64,000 nucleotides of DNA from Chitinophagales bacterium (GTDB taxonomy: Bacteria; Bacteroidota; Bacteroidia; Chitinophagales; CAIOSU01): contig JBBDNB010000032.1 of NCBI GenBank assembly GCA_040877935.1, positions 1-64,000 of the forward strand, read 5' to 3'. A program made the translations under genes and the position numbers. Below, piece after piece: positions 47,548 through 53,868 of the stretch. Under the pieces are notes generated by a model. It was given only the letters and a program-made list of their open reading frames with translations. It was not told where the DNA came from and ran no database searches. Each line of letters starts with the position of its first letter. Within the stretch, counting starts at the first letter, position 1.

Positions 47548-48504
47548 TTATTTTCTTTTGAGCACTTTTTCAGTAGCGGCAATAACATCGGCAGTGTCTA
47601 TATTGTATTTGGTCATCAATTCATGCGGTTTCCCGCTCTCTCCAAAACTGTCATTTACTGCTACCATTTCTATTGGGGCTGGATATTTTCTGGCCAGCAG
47701 ACCCGCAACACTTTCGCCCATTCCGCCAAATATCTGATGTTCTTCTGCGGTCACGATACAAGCTGTTTTTTTCACAGATTCTAAAATTGCAGTTTCGTCC
47801 AGTGGTTTAATGGTGTGTATATTGATCAATTCAACACTGATGCCTTTTTCTTTTAAAACACGGGCAGCTTCTACGGCTTTCCATACAAGGTGTCCGGTAG
47901 CAAGAATTGTCACATCTGTTCCTTCGCATATTTTCCATGCTTTGCCAATCTTAAATTCCTGATCTTCAGGAACGAAAATGGGCATCTTAGGACGTCCAAA
48001 TCGCAAATAGACCGGGCCTTCGTGTTCTGCAATGGCCAATGTGGCCGCTTTTGTTTGGTTGTAATCGCAGGTATTGATTACAGTCATTCCGGGCAGCATT
48101 TTCATCAAGCCAATATCTTCTAAAATCTGATGGGTAGCACCGTCCTCTCCCAAAGTTAATCCGGAATGTGAAGCACATATTTTTACATTTTTTTGTGAAT
48201 AGGCAATGGACTGTCGAATTTGGTCATAGACTCTGCCGGTAGCAAAATTGGCAAAGGTAGAAGCAAATGGGATTTTACCACCAATGGCTAATCCGGCAGC
48301 AATGCCCATCATATTGGCTTCCGCAATTCCTGTTTGAACAAATCTATCAGGAAATTTTTTTGCAAAATCCCCCAATTTTAAAGAGCCTGTAAGATCAGCA
48401 CACAGTGCTACTACATTTTTGTTTTTCTCTCCTAATTCTGTCATCCCATCACCAAAACCGGAGCGGGTATCTTTTTCTCCTGTTACTTTTATTTTTTCCA
48501 GCAT
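47548..48504 (-). CDS. Transketolase, C-terminal (pyrimidine-binding) half
   Basis: 318 residues. The pyrimidine domain motif is ALCADLTGSLKLGDFAKKFP with GIAEANMMGIAAGLAIGG carrying the catalytic Glu. The transketolase C-terminal domain follows (VTILATGHLVWKAVEAARVL). It pairs with the N-terminal TPP-binding half at 51288-52130 to make one enzyme of the pentose phosphate pathway. In other bacteria with split transketolase the two halves are usually adjacent. Here two VWA genes lie between them, all on one strand. Its start is 1 bp beyond the VWA stop. Confidence 0.92.
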   Translation of the reverse strand: MLEKIKVTGEKDTRSGFGDGMTELGEKNKNVVALCADLTGSLKLGDFAKKFPDRFVQTGIAEANMMGIAAGLAIGGKIPFASTFANFATGRVYDQIRQSIAYSQKNVKICASHSGLTLGEDGATHQILEDIGLMKMLPGMTVINTCDYNQTKAATLAIAEHEGPVYLRFGRPKMPIFVPEDQEFKIGKAWKICEGTDVTILATGHLVWKAVEAARVLKEKGISVELINIHTIKPLDETAILESVKKTACIVTAEEHQIFGGMGESVAGLLARKYPAPIEMVAVNDSFGESGKPHELMTKYNIDTADVIAATEKVLKRK

Positions 48505-48505
48505 A

Positions 48506-49882
48506 TCACAAATTTAGTAAGATTGATTCTCCTGATTTAATTTCAAATGAAATGGTTTTGGTCTCGTGCATAGAACGGGCATTTTGTATGCGATAAACCA
48601 ATTTATATTTGCCCGGTTGCAAAGCTACTGTTTCTGTCCCATCACGTTCCTGTATTGCGTAGATTTTTTTCATTCGTTTTTCATCAAGGTAAATATCCCC
48701 GATGAATTTATAGGGCTTTTTAATATTGGCAATGCCTGGTGTTGGAATTTCCACTTTGCTCAGTTCCCCTGTTTTTATTTCAAGCTCCATTTTTTTGTGT
48801 GGTAATGTGAGCAACTCAATCTGATATTTTCCGCTGAGGTATTTTCGTTGTGTATTGAGGTCTTGTACATGAAAAAGTGTGCCGTCCTGTTTTTTCATCA
48901 AACATTTTATCTGATTGTTGAGGTTATTATTCAGGGTTTTTCCAAGAATATTAGGCTGTAAGCTGCCCTCTAAAAGCTTTAGTTTTATAGTATTGTGCTC
49001 ATTTGGTGTAAGTGTAATTTTGTTTTTCTGAACGACAGGCAGGCTGTAAATGCGCAGGTCATAATCTGTAATGGGATCAATATTTAATGAATCCGGGATT
49101 CCGTTTTTATCCAGCTTGTGATAAAATGTATAATCTGCTTTGTGGTCAAAGTGATCAAAAAAGACCATTGGCAAAGCAGTAATTTCAGGCAGTTCTTTTT
49201 TATTAAGTAAATGTACCTGTGTAGTGGTTTTATTCACAATTCTCGAAATAATATTATCAAGTGCAGATTTCAGGCTTAGGGGGTTTTTTGCTTCAAAAAA
49301 TCCGCTGAAGCAGTTAAAAGCTTCCTGAAAATCACCTTCGAGCCCAACACCTATTACAAAATGCTTCAATACAATTCCTTTGGCTTCCAGTTCTCTTGCT
49401 ACAGCGCAAGGGTCGCCATCACAAGATTCTTCCCCATCTGTCATTAGAATCACAATATTCCGGGCATTGGTGCTTGGAAAATCACTTGCAGCTTGCTGAA
49501 GAGAATAGGCTATAGGCGTAATTCCCCTGGGGCGAAGATTGCGTAGCTTCTTTTTGATAAAATCAGCACTACTTCTGCTAAACCCCACTTCCAGACGTGT
49601 GTCCTGGCAGTTTCTGGAAGACAAGGGTGAAAGGTGCCCATATATTCGAAGGCCAATTTCTATAGTTGGATTTTTGTTAAGACTATCAACCAATTCAGTT
49701 AGTATTTGCTTGGCTGAAGCCATTTTGGAAATAGGGCTTGCCGAATTCCAGGAATTGTTCATGCTCCCTGAAGCATCGAGCAGTAGTAGTATACGGGTTC
49801 TTTGTTCTGTTTGTCCCAGAACATTTTGTCCCAAAAAAAGGAGCAAAAAAAGTAAAGCATATTTTGAAAATCCCTTGCTCAA
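48506..49882 (-). CDS. Secreted von Willebrand factor A-domain protein, copy 2
   Basis: 458 residues with a signal peptide ending in VLGQTE. The VWA domain has a MIDAS motif LLDASGSMNN (DxSxS) near residue 36, IMTDGEESCDGD and VGVGLEGDFQEAF. The C-terminal half is beta-rich and has no recognised domain, but it shares patterns with the neighbour (QLLTLPHKKMELEIKTGE and GKYKLVYRIQN). It is a paralogue of the protein at 49879, and its start overlaps that stop by 4 bp. Metal-dependent ligand binding outside the inner membrane is likely. Its place between transketolase halves is unexplained. Confidence 0.85.
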   Translation of the reverse strand: MSKGFSKYALLFLLLFLGQNVLGQTEQRTRILLLLDASGSMNNSWNSASPISKMASAKQILTELVDSLNKNPTIEIGLRIYGHLSPLSSRNCQDTRLEVGFSRSSADFIKKKLRNLRPRGITPIAYSLQQAASDFPSTNARNIVILMTDGEESCDGDPCAVARELEAKGIVLKHFVIGVGLEGDFQEAFNCFSGFFEAKNPLSLKSALDNIISRIVNKTTTQVHLLNKKELPEITALPMVFFDHFDHKADYTFYHKLDKNGIPDSLNIDPITDYDLRIYSLPVVQKNKITLTPNEHNTIKLKLLEGSLQPNILGKTLNNNLNNQIKCLMKKQDGTLFHVQDLNTQRKYLSGKYQIELLTLPHKKMELEIKTGELSKVEIPTPGIANIKKPYKFIGDIYLDEKRMKKIYAIQERDGTETVALQPGKYKLVYRIQNARSMHETKTISFEIKSGESILLNL

Positions 49883-51267
49883 AATCTTAAAACATTTTCT
49901 GCATTTGACTCAATTGAAAAATCAATTACTTTACTATCCTCAGTATGTTCTGAATTAGCAGGCTGTAAAAGAAGCTTGTATGCACCTGGTTGTAAATGCA
50001 ATTGGTTTTTCCCATTGATATTCTCCAGTTCTGCTACCCAGGTCATATCAATATCATCTTTAAATATTGTGGCTTTCTGATCTGTTTTGCCATAAGTACT
50101 AAGTGTTCCGGGAGCTGCAATTCTTATTTCTTTTATTTTATCGCCTCCAATCTTAATTCCATTCATGCGAATTCTCGGTAGTGTAAGCAATTCCAGATCG
50201 TAAATACCACTGTGATAGCGCTGCCTGCTATTAATACGTTGGGCATACAATATCTCATTTTTTCCCTTTCGCATAACAAGGCATTTTGTATTGGAATGAC
50301 TTTGCCCGTCAGCTGTGCTTAAATAGAGGTGGCCTTGTGGAGCTTCTATTTTTATAATATTGTGTTTTCCTGCAATCAATTCAACATCGTTTTTTTCTAC
50401 AGGAGGAATACAATTGACTACAAAATCATATCTGCCAACAGGATCGAGCAGCAAAGTATCGGCCAATTCGTTTTTATTAAAAGTATGGATGAAGTTATAA
50501 ATCAAAATACCGCTTTTACTGTCGTATATACTGATGTTTAAATCCGTGATTTTGGCTTTTTTGGCTTCATCGAGCAAATCGATTTGAACAGTGGTGGTGT
50601 TCAGTGCCTGGGAAATTACTTTATCCAGCACTACTTTGTATGCATCTTTTGTGGAAACATCAAAATAGTAGCCCACACAATCGAATTCCGGAAAGGCATT
50701 TTCCTGAATATCTACACCAATTATAAATGGTTTTAGTGTAATTCTTTTGTTTTGCAAGGCTTCGGCTACGGCACATAAATCACCGCCACAATTCTCCAGC
50801 CCGTCCGTTACCAGAATAATGGCATTTTTTACGCCCGGTACATTGGTGAAATCATCGGCAGCTTGCAAAAGTGAATAGGCGATGGGTGTCCAGCCCTGTG
50901 GTTCGACTGATGCTAGTTTTGCTTTTATTTTTTTGGAGTTATTTGTGCCAAAGGGAATTTCCAATTTGCTGTCTTTGCAATTGCGTTCGTCTTTGTGCGA
51001 TTGGTGTCCGAAAATACGTAGGGCAAACTCTACATCCTTGTTGCTGGCTTCTACGCTATCCACCATATTGCTCAAAATTGACTTAGAGATTTCAAAGCGC
51101 TGCTGACCTTCCCAGGTTTCGTTCATACTGCCGGAAGCGTCCAGTATTAGTAATATTCGGGTTTTTTGAGCGAAATATTTTTCTGAATAGGCATCCTGTG
51201 CTGAAAGTGAAAAAACACACAGCAATAAAAATATCAGTCCATAAAAAAACAATTTAACAGGACTCAA
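49879..51267 (-). CDS. Secreted von Willebrand factor A-domain protein, copy 1
   Basis: 462 residues with a signal peptide (LLCVFSLSAQ). VWA domain with MIDAS DASGSMNETW near residue 40, IILVTDGLENCGGDLCAVAE with paired cysteines, and the fold end AFPEFDCVGYYFDV. The C-terminal half is beta-rich, with EIRIAAPGTLSTYGK and LHLQPGAYKLLLQP. Copies 1 and 2 are similar throughout and presumably arose by duplication. Overlap with copy 2 is 4 bp, and 20 bp separate it from the transketolase N-half. No sorting signal of the T9SS C-terminal type is visible. Confidence 0.85.
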   Translation of the reverse strand: MSPVKLFFYGLIFLLLCVFSLSAQDAYSEKYFAQKTRILLILDASGSMNETWEGQQRFEISKSILSNMVDSVEASNKDVEFALRIFGHQSHKDERNCKDSKLEIPFGTNNSKKIKAKLASVEPQGWTPIAYSLLQAADDFTNVPGVKNAIILVTDGLENCGGDLCAVAEALQNKRITLKPFIIGVDIQENAFPEFDCVGYYFDVSTKDAYKVVLDKVISQALNTTTVQIDLLDEAKKAKITDLNISIYDSKSGILIYNFIHTFNKNELADTLLLDPVGRYDFVVNCIPPVEKNDVELIAGKHNIIKIEAPQGHLYLSTADGQSHSNTKCLVMRKGKNEILYAQRINSRQRYHSGIYDLELLTLPRIRMNGIKIGGDKIKEIRIAAPGTLSTYGKTDQKATIFKDDIDMTWVAELENINGKNQLHLQPGAYKLLLQPANSEHTEDSKVIDFSIESNAENVLRF

Positions 51268-51287
51268 GGCAAATTGATTTATACTTA

Positions 51288-52130
51288 TTAATAATCGCTT
51301 AAAGACGATTCTAATTGTGTCAGGGCAGTTTCTAATTGTTCATCATTTGGTGCTACGCCATGCCACCCATGGTCATCTTCCATAAAATCAACGCCTTTTC
51401 CCATAATGGTTTTCATCAGGATCATTACGGGTTTTCCCTTTCCGGTTCTGGATTTGGCTTCTTTCAATCCCTTTAATACAGCCTCCATATCATTGCCATT
51501 TATCTCCATTACATCCCAGCCAAAAGCTTCCCATTTTGCGCGTAAGTCGCCCAAATCCAATACATCTTTTAGATCACCGTCAATTTGTTTGCTGTTCCAG
51601 TCAATGGTAGAAATCAGATTGTCAACTTTATTATGCGCAGCAAACATAGCAGCTTCCCAGATTTGTCCTTCCTGTAATTCCCCATCACCGTGCAATGAAT
51701 ATACCATTTGCGTATCTCCATCTAGTTTTTTTGATAAAGCGGCACCAATGGCAACTGAAAGCCCCTGGCCAAGAGAACCGGAGGCTACACGAATGCCTGG
51801 CAAATCTTCCATTGTTGTGGGATGGCCCTGAAGCCGGGAATCAATTTTCCTAAAAGTGCTCAATTCTTCCACGGGGAAATATCCTGAGCGCGCCAAAACA
51901 CTGTACCAAACCGGGGAAATATGTCCATTGGAAAGAAAAAACAAATCTTCTCCATCTCCTTGCATATTGAAATCCGTGGAGTGGTTTAACTCTGAAAAGT
52001 AAAGAGCCGTAAAAAAATCTGCACAACCCATGGATCCGCCCGGATGCCCGGAACTTGCGCCATTGGTCATTCTTACAATATCTCTTCTTACTTGTTGGGC
52101 AATGTTTTTTAGGTCTTGAACGCTTGGCAT
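51288..52130 (-). CDS. Transketolase, N-terminal (TPP-binding) half
   Basis: 280 residues. Thiamine diphosphate motif GDGELQEGQIWEAAMFAAHN (GDG then N), plus MTNGASSGHPGGSMGCADFF and GSLGQGLSVAIGAALSKKLDG. It lacks the pyrimidine and C-terminal domains, which are supplied by the protein at 47548. Together they catalyse two-carbon ketol transfer in the pentose phosphate pathway. It is the first gene of a four-gene operon with a TAnnTTTG element just upstream. An N-half alone should be inactive, so the downstream half must be expressed with it. Confidence 0.92.
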   Translation of the reverse strand: MPSVQDLKNIAQQVRRDIVRMTNGASSGHPGGSMGCADFFTALYFSELNHSTDFNMQGDGEDLFFLSNGHISPVWYSVLARSGYFPVEELSTFRKIDSRLQGHPTTMEDLPGIRVASGSLGQGLSVAIGAALSKKLDGDTQMVYSLHGDGELQEGQIWEAAMFAAHNKVDNLISTIDWNSKQIDGDLKDVLDLGDLRAKWEAFGWDVMEINGNDMEAVLKGLKEAKSRTGKGKPVMILMKTIMGKGVDFMEDDHGWHGVAPNDEQLETALTQLESSLSDY

Positions 52131-52153
52131 AATTCAGGGGGTTAGTTTGAAAT

Positions 52154-52161
52154 CAAAAGTA
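52154..52161 (-). promoter_or_regulatory. -7 element (TACTTTTG) for the transketolase/VWA operon
   Basis: Exact TAnnTTTG match on the minus strand, 24 bp ahead of the ATG at 52130. No internal promoter is obvious between the four genes, so this probably serves all of them. Confidence 0.45.
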
Positions 52162-52248
52162 CGCTTTTCAGAAATTTTCAGCTATTAAATGGATTGAAAC
52201 TTATCAACGGGGAAAGTTGATAGGAATGGTTCGTAATTCATTTAACAA

Positions 52249-52506
52249 TTACAGCTCACTTTTATCAATGCCCGCTTGTTTGATAATGCTGATCAATGTC
52301 CCTTTGGGAATATCTTTATTGTGTTTGGGGACGATCACTCTTTTAGAGCGGTCGGGAAGCATGTAAATGTGATGGCTGCCCGAAGTTCTGTCAAGTAAAA
52401 AATCCTCGGGGAAAGCCCACGAGGTATTTATTTGAAAAAATATTTTTGATCTCGAGGCAAGCCTCGGAGCATTTAAATCTCGATTATCGAGTAAAAATCC
52501 TTTTTT
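52249..52506 (-). pseudogene. hicA: hicA remnant A (N-terminus missing, in-frame palindromic insertion)
   Basis: The minus frame reads LLDRTSGSHHIYMLPDRSKR, then VIVPKHNKDIPKGTLISII and a normal end (GIDKSEL, stop at 52249). This is a HicA mRNA-interferase core with the catalytic His in GSHH. Upstream, about 32 extra residues (NRDLNAPRLASRS through PEDFLLD) are inserted in frame, and the frame is closed by a TAG at 52507-52509, so the first 19 or so residues of HicA are missing. It cannot be made from its own start. It lies directly behind the YoeB-type gene and is nearly identical to remnant B. Confidence 0.85.
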
Positions 52507-52507
52507 C
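52251..52507. repeat. Direct repeat DR-1, copy 1 (about 257 bp)
   Basis: It matches 53152-53409 with about five differences, so the duplication is recent. Both copies cover the same part of hicA including the palindromic insertion. One difference is a run of six versus seven A in the insertion's end. Confidence 0.92.
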
Positions 52508-52556
52508 TAAAAAAGTCATTCCAAACACCACCTACCACCCTTCAACTTTAGCAAAC

Positions 52557-52823
52557 TTATTTGTAATGTCCTTTAGCTGAAAGGATATTTACTGTATTTG
52601 CCTCTACTTCGTAAATAAGCCTATGCTCCCTGCTGATTCTTCGCGACCACATGCCAGAAAGATTATGTTTTAGGGGTTCAGGTTTTCCAGTCCCTGTAAA
52701 TGGATGTTCCGCTAATTCTTCCAATAGCGTTAAGAGTTTATTGAGTACAGTTTTATTTCCCGCTTTTTTGTGTGCAGAAATATCTTTCTTTGCTGTATCC
52801 GTAAAATCTAAATGATAGCTCAC
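52557..52823 (-). CDS. Txe/YoeB-family toxin (type II TA, RelE superfamily)
   Basis: 88 residues from a GTG start, whose GTGA overlaps the antitoxin stop. The frame begins MSYHLDFTDTAKKDISAHKK and ends with RRISREHRLIYEVEANTVN then ILSAKGHYK, the YoeB/Txe C-terminal pattern with catalytic Arg/His/Tyr candidates. Family members are ribosome-dependent mRNA endonucleases. Antitoxin first with a 4-bp overlap is the common order for this type. It lies in the core of the first of two units with shared flanks. The antitoxin is not a YefM-like protein, which is a little unusual. Confidence 0.88.
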   Translation of the reverse strand: MSYHLDFTDTAKKDISAHKKAGNKTVLNKLLTLLEELAEHPFTGTGKPEPLKHNLSGMWSRRISREHRLIYEVEANTVNILSAKGHYK

Positions 52824-53044
52824 TTTATATTTAGGAAGTCTTTTAAGTTTTCTTTTTTCACCCTTGTCACCTTTCCTTCTTTGGCTTCTTTTCGACTGTC
52901 CAGTACTTTTTCTACAAACTCAGGTTTATACTCTGACTCCGGGGAAACCTCAAACTTTATTTTAAGTGCTTTCATAAAAGCTTTCAGGGCATTTACCTCT
53001 TCATCAGTTTTGGGGTGTGCTATAAGTATATTTTGTGATTTCAT
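52820..53044 (-). CDS. Antitoxin of YoeB-type module (DUF2683-like)
   Basis: 74 residues from the ATG at 53044. The longer frame to 53074 runs across the shared promoter and is rejected. It starts MKSQNILIAHPKTDEEVNAL and ends ENLKDFLNIK. The middle contains a charged linker (DSRKEAKEGKVTRV). It resembles small DUF2683-type proteins that accompany YoeB/RelE toxins in Bacteroidota. The N-terminal part probably dimerises and binds DNA, and the C-terminal part may wrap the toxin. Its stop overlaps the toxin start, and the flank upstream is shared with hicB. Confidence 0.78.
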   Translation of the reverse strand: MKSQNILIAHPKTDEEVNALKAFMKALKIKFEVSPESEYKPEFVEKVLDSRKEAKEGKVTRVKKENLKDFLNIK

Positions 53045-53050
53045 AATAAG

Positions 53051-53109
53051 CTGATTGTTAAGTTTCCAATCCAAATATACAAACCTTATATTTTTGTTTT
53101 AAAGTTCAA
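53051..53109. repeat. Direct repeat DR-2, copy 1 (59-bp promoter flank)
   Basis: 59 bp nearly identical to 53686-53744 (shared core AAGTTTCCAATCCAAATATA), directly upstream of the antitoxin start. It includes a minus-strand TATATTTG at 53072-53079. The same flank precedes hicB at the same distance. Confidence 0.88.
53072..53079 (-). promoter_or_regulatory. -7 element (TATATTTG) of TA unit A
   Basis: Exact TAnnTTTG match on the minus strand inside the shared flank, 28 bp before the antitoxin ATG. Its conservation in both copies strengthens the call. Confidence 0.55.
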
Positions 53110-53151
53110 TTAAGTAACATGATGGATGTTTACATTCTAATACAACACTCT

Positions 53152-53409
53152 ACAGCTCACTTTTATCAATGCCCGCTTGCTTGATAATGCTGATCAATGT
53201 CCCTTTGGGAATATCTTTATTGTGTTTGGGGACGATCACTCTTTTAGAGCGGTCGGGAAGCATGTAAATGTGATGGCTGCCCGAAGTTCTGTCAAGTAAA
53301 AAAATCCTCGGGGCAAGCCCACGAAGTATTTATTTGAAAAAATATTTTTGATCTAGAGGCAAGCCTCGGAGCATTTAAATCTCGATTATCGAGTAAAAAT
53401 CCTTTTTTC
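53152..53409. repeat. Direct repeat DR-1, copy 2 (about 258 bp)
   Basis: Counterpart of 52251-52507 on the same strand, about 900 bp away. Beyond 53409 the similarity stops exactly at the GAAAAAAGG start of the shared hicA part. Confidence 0.92.
53312..53401 (-). repeat. Palindromic insertion within hicA (about 96 bp), also in copy 1
   Basis: Between two copies of GGATTTTTACT lies a run of short hairpins: CTCGATAATCGAG, CGAGGCTTGCCTCG (in copy 1; one base changed here) and the imperfect pair CCTCG...CGAGG. In copy 1 the 32 codons keep hicA open. An insertion that preserves frame and is built of palindromes recalls the Rickettsia palindromic elements. Family membership elsewhere in the genome is not known. 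Confidence 0.6.
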
Positions 53410-53455
53410 AATAGTAATTTGATTAATTTTTTTGGAGTGTATGAGGGCAAAGAAC

Positions 53456-53683
53456 TCATACGGCCACAGAAACCATATGTTCAAAAATAACTTCTTCACT
53501 TGGAATTGGGTCGCCATGTGCAGCAAGACTTTCAATATAAAGTGCAATGGCGTCTTTTGCCATAGCAACAGCCTCTTTCATGGTTTCTCCATATGTTACG
53601 CAGCCAGGCAGTGCAGGAACAGTTACGGTATATCCTCCATCAGGTTCTTCGGTAAGCAATATGCGATAGGTATGTGTTTTCAT
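53456..53683 (-). CDS. hicB: HicB-family antitoxin
   Basis: 75 residues. It reads MKTHTYRILLTEEPDGGYTV then PALPGCVTYGETMKEAVAMA, the partial RNase H-fold of HicB with its GGYTVxVPxLPGCxTxGxT signature. There is no C-terminal Arc/HTH DNA-binding domain, so this is the short form of HicB. Its stop overlaps the start of the frameshifted hicA by 4 bp. The antitoxin is intact while its toxin is not, so the pair no longer acts as a functional toxin-antitoxin system on current sequence. Confidence 0.9.
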   Translation of the reverse strand: MKTHTYRILLTEEPDGGYTVTVPALPGCVTYGETMKEAVAMAKDAIALYIESLAAHGDPIPSEEVIFEHMVSVAV

Positions 53684-53685
53684 AA

Positions 53686-53744
53686 CTGATGATTAAGTTT
53701 CCAATCCAAATATACAAACCTTCTGTTTTTGTTTTAAAGTTCAA
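53686..53744. repeat. Direct repeat DR-2, copy 2 (59-bp promoter flank)
   Basis: Upstream flank of hicB, nearly identical to 53051-53109. It includes a minus-strand TATATTTG element at 53707-53714. Confidence 0.88.
53707..53714 (-). promoter_or_regulatory. -7 element (TATATTTG) of TA unit B (hicB)
   Basis: Exact TAnnTTTG match on the minus strand, 24 bp before the hicB ATG at 53683, inside the flank shared with unit A. Confidence 0.55.
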
Positions 53745-53868
53745 ACAGTGACGGGACAACTCCAGCTCTTCCGACCACTAAAGCAAAACTCAGCCCAACC
53801 AGTGTAATCAGCATCCTATTATCCCCACCACAAATTCCTTAATTTTGAGGGACAAACACCATGTGGAA

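Larger units (their letters stand above)
53150..53459 (-). pseudogene. hicA: hicA B, frameshifted toxin gene with palindromic insertion
   Basis: An intact HicA N-terminus starts at the ATG at 53459: MSSLPSYTPKKLIKLL, then KKGFLLD. The ATGA overlaps the hicB stop, as in a normal hicBA pair. After GFLLD comes the same 32-codon palindromic insertion as in remnant A. At its end a seven-base A run (six in copy A) shifts the frame and gives a stop after EDFFT. The core downstream (GSHHIYMLPDRSKR) is intact but out of frame. A one-base correction would give a full HicA with an internal 32-residue insertion, so a homopolymer sequencing error must be ruled out. Confidence 0.85.
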
